The position numbers and the translations under genes are program-made. A model generated the notes under the pieces. It made no database searches. It saw nothing but the letters and a program-made list of their open reading frames with translations, and was not told where the DNA came from. Source: an uncultured Lachnospiraceae bacterium (GTDB lineage Bacteria; Bacillota_A; Clostridia; Lachnospirales; Lachnospiraceae). Taken from it: a stretch of 64,000 bases of DNA. Numbering within the stretch: position 1 is the first letter of the stretch; every line of letters begins with the position of its first letter. The stretch spans positions 1 through 64,000 of the forward strand of contig CATOMC010000003.1 in NCBI GenBank assembly GCA_951801245.1. The letters run 5' to 3'. Shown here piece by piece: positions 62,163-64,000 of this stretch.

Positions 62163-62202
62163 GATTGTGCGAAGCGCAATCATGGCGGTTAGATGGAAAT
62201 AT
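62163..62202 (+). repeat. Interspersed hairpin repeat, third module only
   Basis: GATTGTGC-GAA-GCGCAATC (62163-62181) followed by ATGGCGGTTAG; the same module ends the longer repeat at 24975-25005. Stem bases differ from that copy on both arms. Confidence 0.65.
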
Positions 62203-62206
62203 CGTA

Positions 62207-62238
62207 CGCGGCAGCAGTTTGTGCAAACTGCTGTCGCG
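62207..62238. repeat. 15-bp stem hairpin before the ABC transporter
   Basis: CGCGGCAGCAGTTTG, loop TG, CAAACTGCTGTCGCG with one G-T pair. No T-run follows; may be a leader element for the transporter gene. Confidence 0.6.
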
Positions 62239-62297
62239 TTGGGTTTGCCGCAGGATGTGAATGATAGTGCTTGCGTATGAAAAGGAGAGAATCTTCT

Positions 62298-64000
62298 ATG
62301 AGAAAACTTTTGGTTTATCTGAATGATTATAAGAAAGAGACAGTCTGCGCCCCGCTCTTTAAGATGTTAGAGGCCACCTTCGAATTGTTTGTGCCGTTGG
62401 TGATGGCGGCCATTATTGACAAGGGGATTAAAGGCGGGCAGGTCTCCTATGTCCTGCAGATGGGGATCTTGTTGATCGCTCTGGGGCTGATCGGTCTGGT
62501 CTGTTCCATCACGGCGCAGTACTTTGCGGCCAAGGCGGCCGTAGGGTTTTCTACCGGATTAAAACATGCGCTGTTTCAGCATATTCAGAGCCTTTCTTTC
62601 ACAGAGATGGATACCCTTGGAACGTCCACGATGATCACCCGGATGACTTCCGATGTGAATCAGGTGCAAAACGGTGTCAATATGGTGCTTCGGCTGTTTC
62701 TGCGTTCTCCCTTTATTGTGTTCGGCGCCATGATCATGGCTTTTACCATAGATGTGAAGGCGGCGTTTATTTTTGTGGTCACGATTCCCCTGTTATCGAT
62801 CGTGGTGTTCGGTATCATGATGATCACCATGCCCATGTATAAGAAGGTACAAGCGGGGCTTGACACGGTGCTTGGCGCGACCAGGGAAAATCTGACCGGA
62901 GCCAGGGTGATCCGCGCCTTTAACAAAGAAGAGGAAGAGATTGAGCAGTTTGAAAAGAAGAATGCTGCCTTGGCAGACTTGCAACTTTTTGTGGGGAAAA
63001 TATCAGCATTGACCAATCCGGTCACATATATTATCATCAATGCGGCGACCATTATCCTGCTTTATACGGGGGCCGTGCGGGTCAATGAGGGAACCATTAC
63101 CCAGGGACAGGTTGTGGCTCTGGTCAATTATATGTCTCAGATTTTGATCGAACTGGTGAAACTGGCCAATCTGATCATTACGATCACCAAGGCACTGGCC
63201 TGTGCCAACCGGATTGAGAGTGTCTTTGAGATTCAGTCGTCCATGACCTGGGAGCAGGGGACGGATGTGGCAGGCGTGTCAGTATCCGGGGCGGATATGG
63301 CGCGGGCGGCAGGAACTGCCAGACAGGACAAGAGTCAGACAGTAGAAGCCGGCAGACAGGATAAGAGGCAGACGGTAGAAGCCGGCACAGATGTCTCATA
63401 TATCGTAGACTTTGACCATGTGCATCTGACTTATGCGGGGGCTGGTGCAGAATCCCTCTCAGACATCGATTTTAAGGTCAAAAGGGGACAGACCATAGGC
63501 ATCATCGGCGGTACGGGATCCGGGAAATCTTCTCTGGTCAATATGATACCGCGGTTCTATGATGCCACACAGGGAACTGTGCGGATCGACGGGAAAGATG
63601 TGAGAAGCTATTCCATGGAGGAACTGCGGCAGAAAGTGGGAGTGGTCTTGCAAAAAGCGGTGCTCTTTGCGGGAACCATCCGGGAAAACCTGCTCTGGGG
63701 GAAGAAGGACGCCACGGAAGAAGAACTGTGGCAGGCACTTGCCACGGCCCAGGCCAAAGAGTTTGTGGAAGGAAAAGACGGAAAACTTGACGCTGTAGTG
63801 GCGCAGGCGGGCAGAAACCTGTCGGGCGGACAAAAACAGCGTCTGACCATCGCGAGAGCCCTGGTGGGAAGCCCGGAGATTTTGATTCTGGATGACAGTG
63901 CCTCGGCGTTAGATTATGCTACCGATGCGGCGCTTCGAAAGGCGCTTCGGGAACTTCCCGGAGAGATGACAGTGTTTATCGTCTCCCAGCGGGCTTCTTC
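62298..64000 (+). CDS. ABC exporter, fused membrane and ATPase domains (3' end outside window)
   Basis: ATG 62298 (AAAGGAGAG upstream) opens a frame that is still open at the right edge, at least 567 codons. Six-helix type 1 exporter domain (ETVCAPLFKMLEATFELFVP, LMITRMTSDVNQVQNG-like TMITRMTSDVNQVQNG, RENLTGARVIRAFNKEEEEI), then an ATPase domain with Walker A GGTGSGKSSL, Q-loop GVVLQKAVLFAGTIREN, signature LSGGQKQRL and Walker B ILDDSASALDY. It is the LmrA/TmrA type that works as a dimer, often with a partner gene directly downstream. The linker between the domains is longer than usual and holds a 33-bp tandem repeat. Confidence 0.9.
   Translation, partial: MRKLLVYLNDYKKETVCAPLFKMLEATFELFVPLVMAAIIDKGIKGGQVSYVLQMGILLIALGLIGLVCSITAQYFAAKAAVGFSTGLKHALFQHIQSLSFTEMDTLGTSTMITRMTSDVNQVQNGVNMVLRLFLRSPFIVFGAMIMAFTIDVKAAFIFVVTIPLLSIVVFGIMMITMPMYKKVQAGLDTVLGATRENLTGARVIRAFNKEEEEIEQFEKKNAALADLQLFVGKISALTNPVTYIIINAATIILLYTGAVRVNEGTITQGQVVALVNYMSQILIELVKLANLIITITKALACANRIESVFEIQSSMTWEQGTDVAGVSVSGADMARAAGTARQDKSQTVEAGRQDKRQTVEAGTDVSYIVDFDHVHLTYAGAGAESLSDIDFKVKRGQTIGIIGGTGSGKSSLVNMIPRFYDATQGTVRIDGKDVRSYSMEELRQKVGVVLQKAVLFAGTIRENLLWGKKDATEEELWQALATAQAKEFVEGKDGKLDAVVAQAGRNLSGGQKQRLTIARALVGSPEILILDDSASALDYATDAALRKALRELPGEMTVFIVSQRAS
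63321..63386 (+). repeat. 33-bp tandem repeat (two units) in the ABC exporter linker
   Basis: Units at 63321-63353 and 63354-63386 differ at three positions and encode RQDKSQTVEAG and RQDKRQTVEAG. The unit keeps the frame, so copy number can change without breaking the gene. Confidence 0.85.

Noticed and set aside
63184..63850. Minus-strand reading frames at the right edge
   Set aside because: They lie opposite the ABC exporter, whose Walker and signature motifs prove the plus strand is coding.
1..64000. CRISPR arrays, rRNA or tRNA genes, replication origin
   Set aside because: No regularly spaced repeats, rRNA-like stretches, tRNA cloverleaf sequences or DnaA-box clusters were recognised on reading both strands; a covariance-model scan would be needed to exclude a tRNA fully.

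Overview
The window reads as a chromosomal segment of an anaerobic Clostridia bacterium, most likely a Lachnospiraceae member. Supporting this are strong Shine-Dalgarno sites, sigma-A type promoters, moderate GC, BclB-type spore-surface proteins, DUF6142 and YvyF-like proteins, a ClpC locus headed by a short GntR regulator, and many CocE, GH13 and LacI genes. No rRNA, tRNA or CRISPR array was seen.

Layout. 1-5.2 kb: a tandem array of two unnamed gene types, A1-B1-A2(broken)-B2. The A copies are nearly identical at DNA level while the B copies (PPC-like domain plus helical tail) are strongly diverged. 5.2-9.6 kb: a graveyard of mobile DNA (DUF6431 transposon protein, AAA ATPase tail, an integrative-element fragment, a tyrosine recombinase fragment, a frameshifted minus-strand gene, a LacI remnant) around one intact AraC regulator. 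9.6-13.8 kb: CocE hydrolase, DEDD exonuclease, orphan GHKL kinase. 13.9-19.7 kb: an apparent spore or cell surface island with a collagen-like gene split by TAG, a GT2 glycosyltransferase, a BclB-type collagen-like gene with two frameshifts, and a large secreted BspA/NlpC-like protein. 19.9-25.4 kb: accessory DNA with a TAG-interrupted uracil-DNA glycosylase, DUF3781, an AAA/PD-(D/E)XK protein, and an AT-rich two-gene module bounded by 71-bp perfect inverted repeats and lying between copies of a multi-hairpin repeat. 25.4-28.2 kb: minus-strand operon (AGCS transporter, broken DUF3788, NTF2-like, methyltransferase). 28.4-34.6 kb: an alpha-glucoside uptake locus (LacI regulator, binding protein, two permeases, GH13) with twin operators. 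34.6-36.5 kb: an orphan tyrosine recombinase, a DUF5808 protein and a YefM/YoeB toxin-antitoxin pair.

36.6-64 kb is mostly core: an ABC-2 exporter, an alpha/beta hydrolase, an EAL-domain c-di-GMP protein with paired solute-binding sensors, a DUF218 protein, a TPR lipoprotein, degenerate Nudix-pyrF-pyrE, small membrane proteins, an M29-like aminopeptidase, purE-purM-purN-purD, a YvyF-like protein, an SH3 membrane protein, GntR-clpC, radA, an LCP cell-wall ligase and the start of an ABC exporter that runs off the window.

The strongest candidates for something undescribed are the 71-bp inverted-repeat module at 22.7-24.7 kb, the multi-hairpin repeat family whose stems show compensatory changes between copies, and the A/B paralogue array at the left edge. 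Function of the A, B and inverted-repeat genes is not established here.
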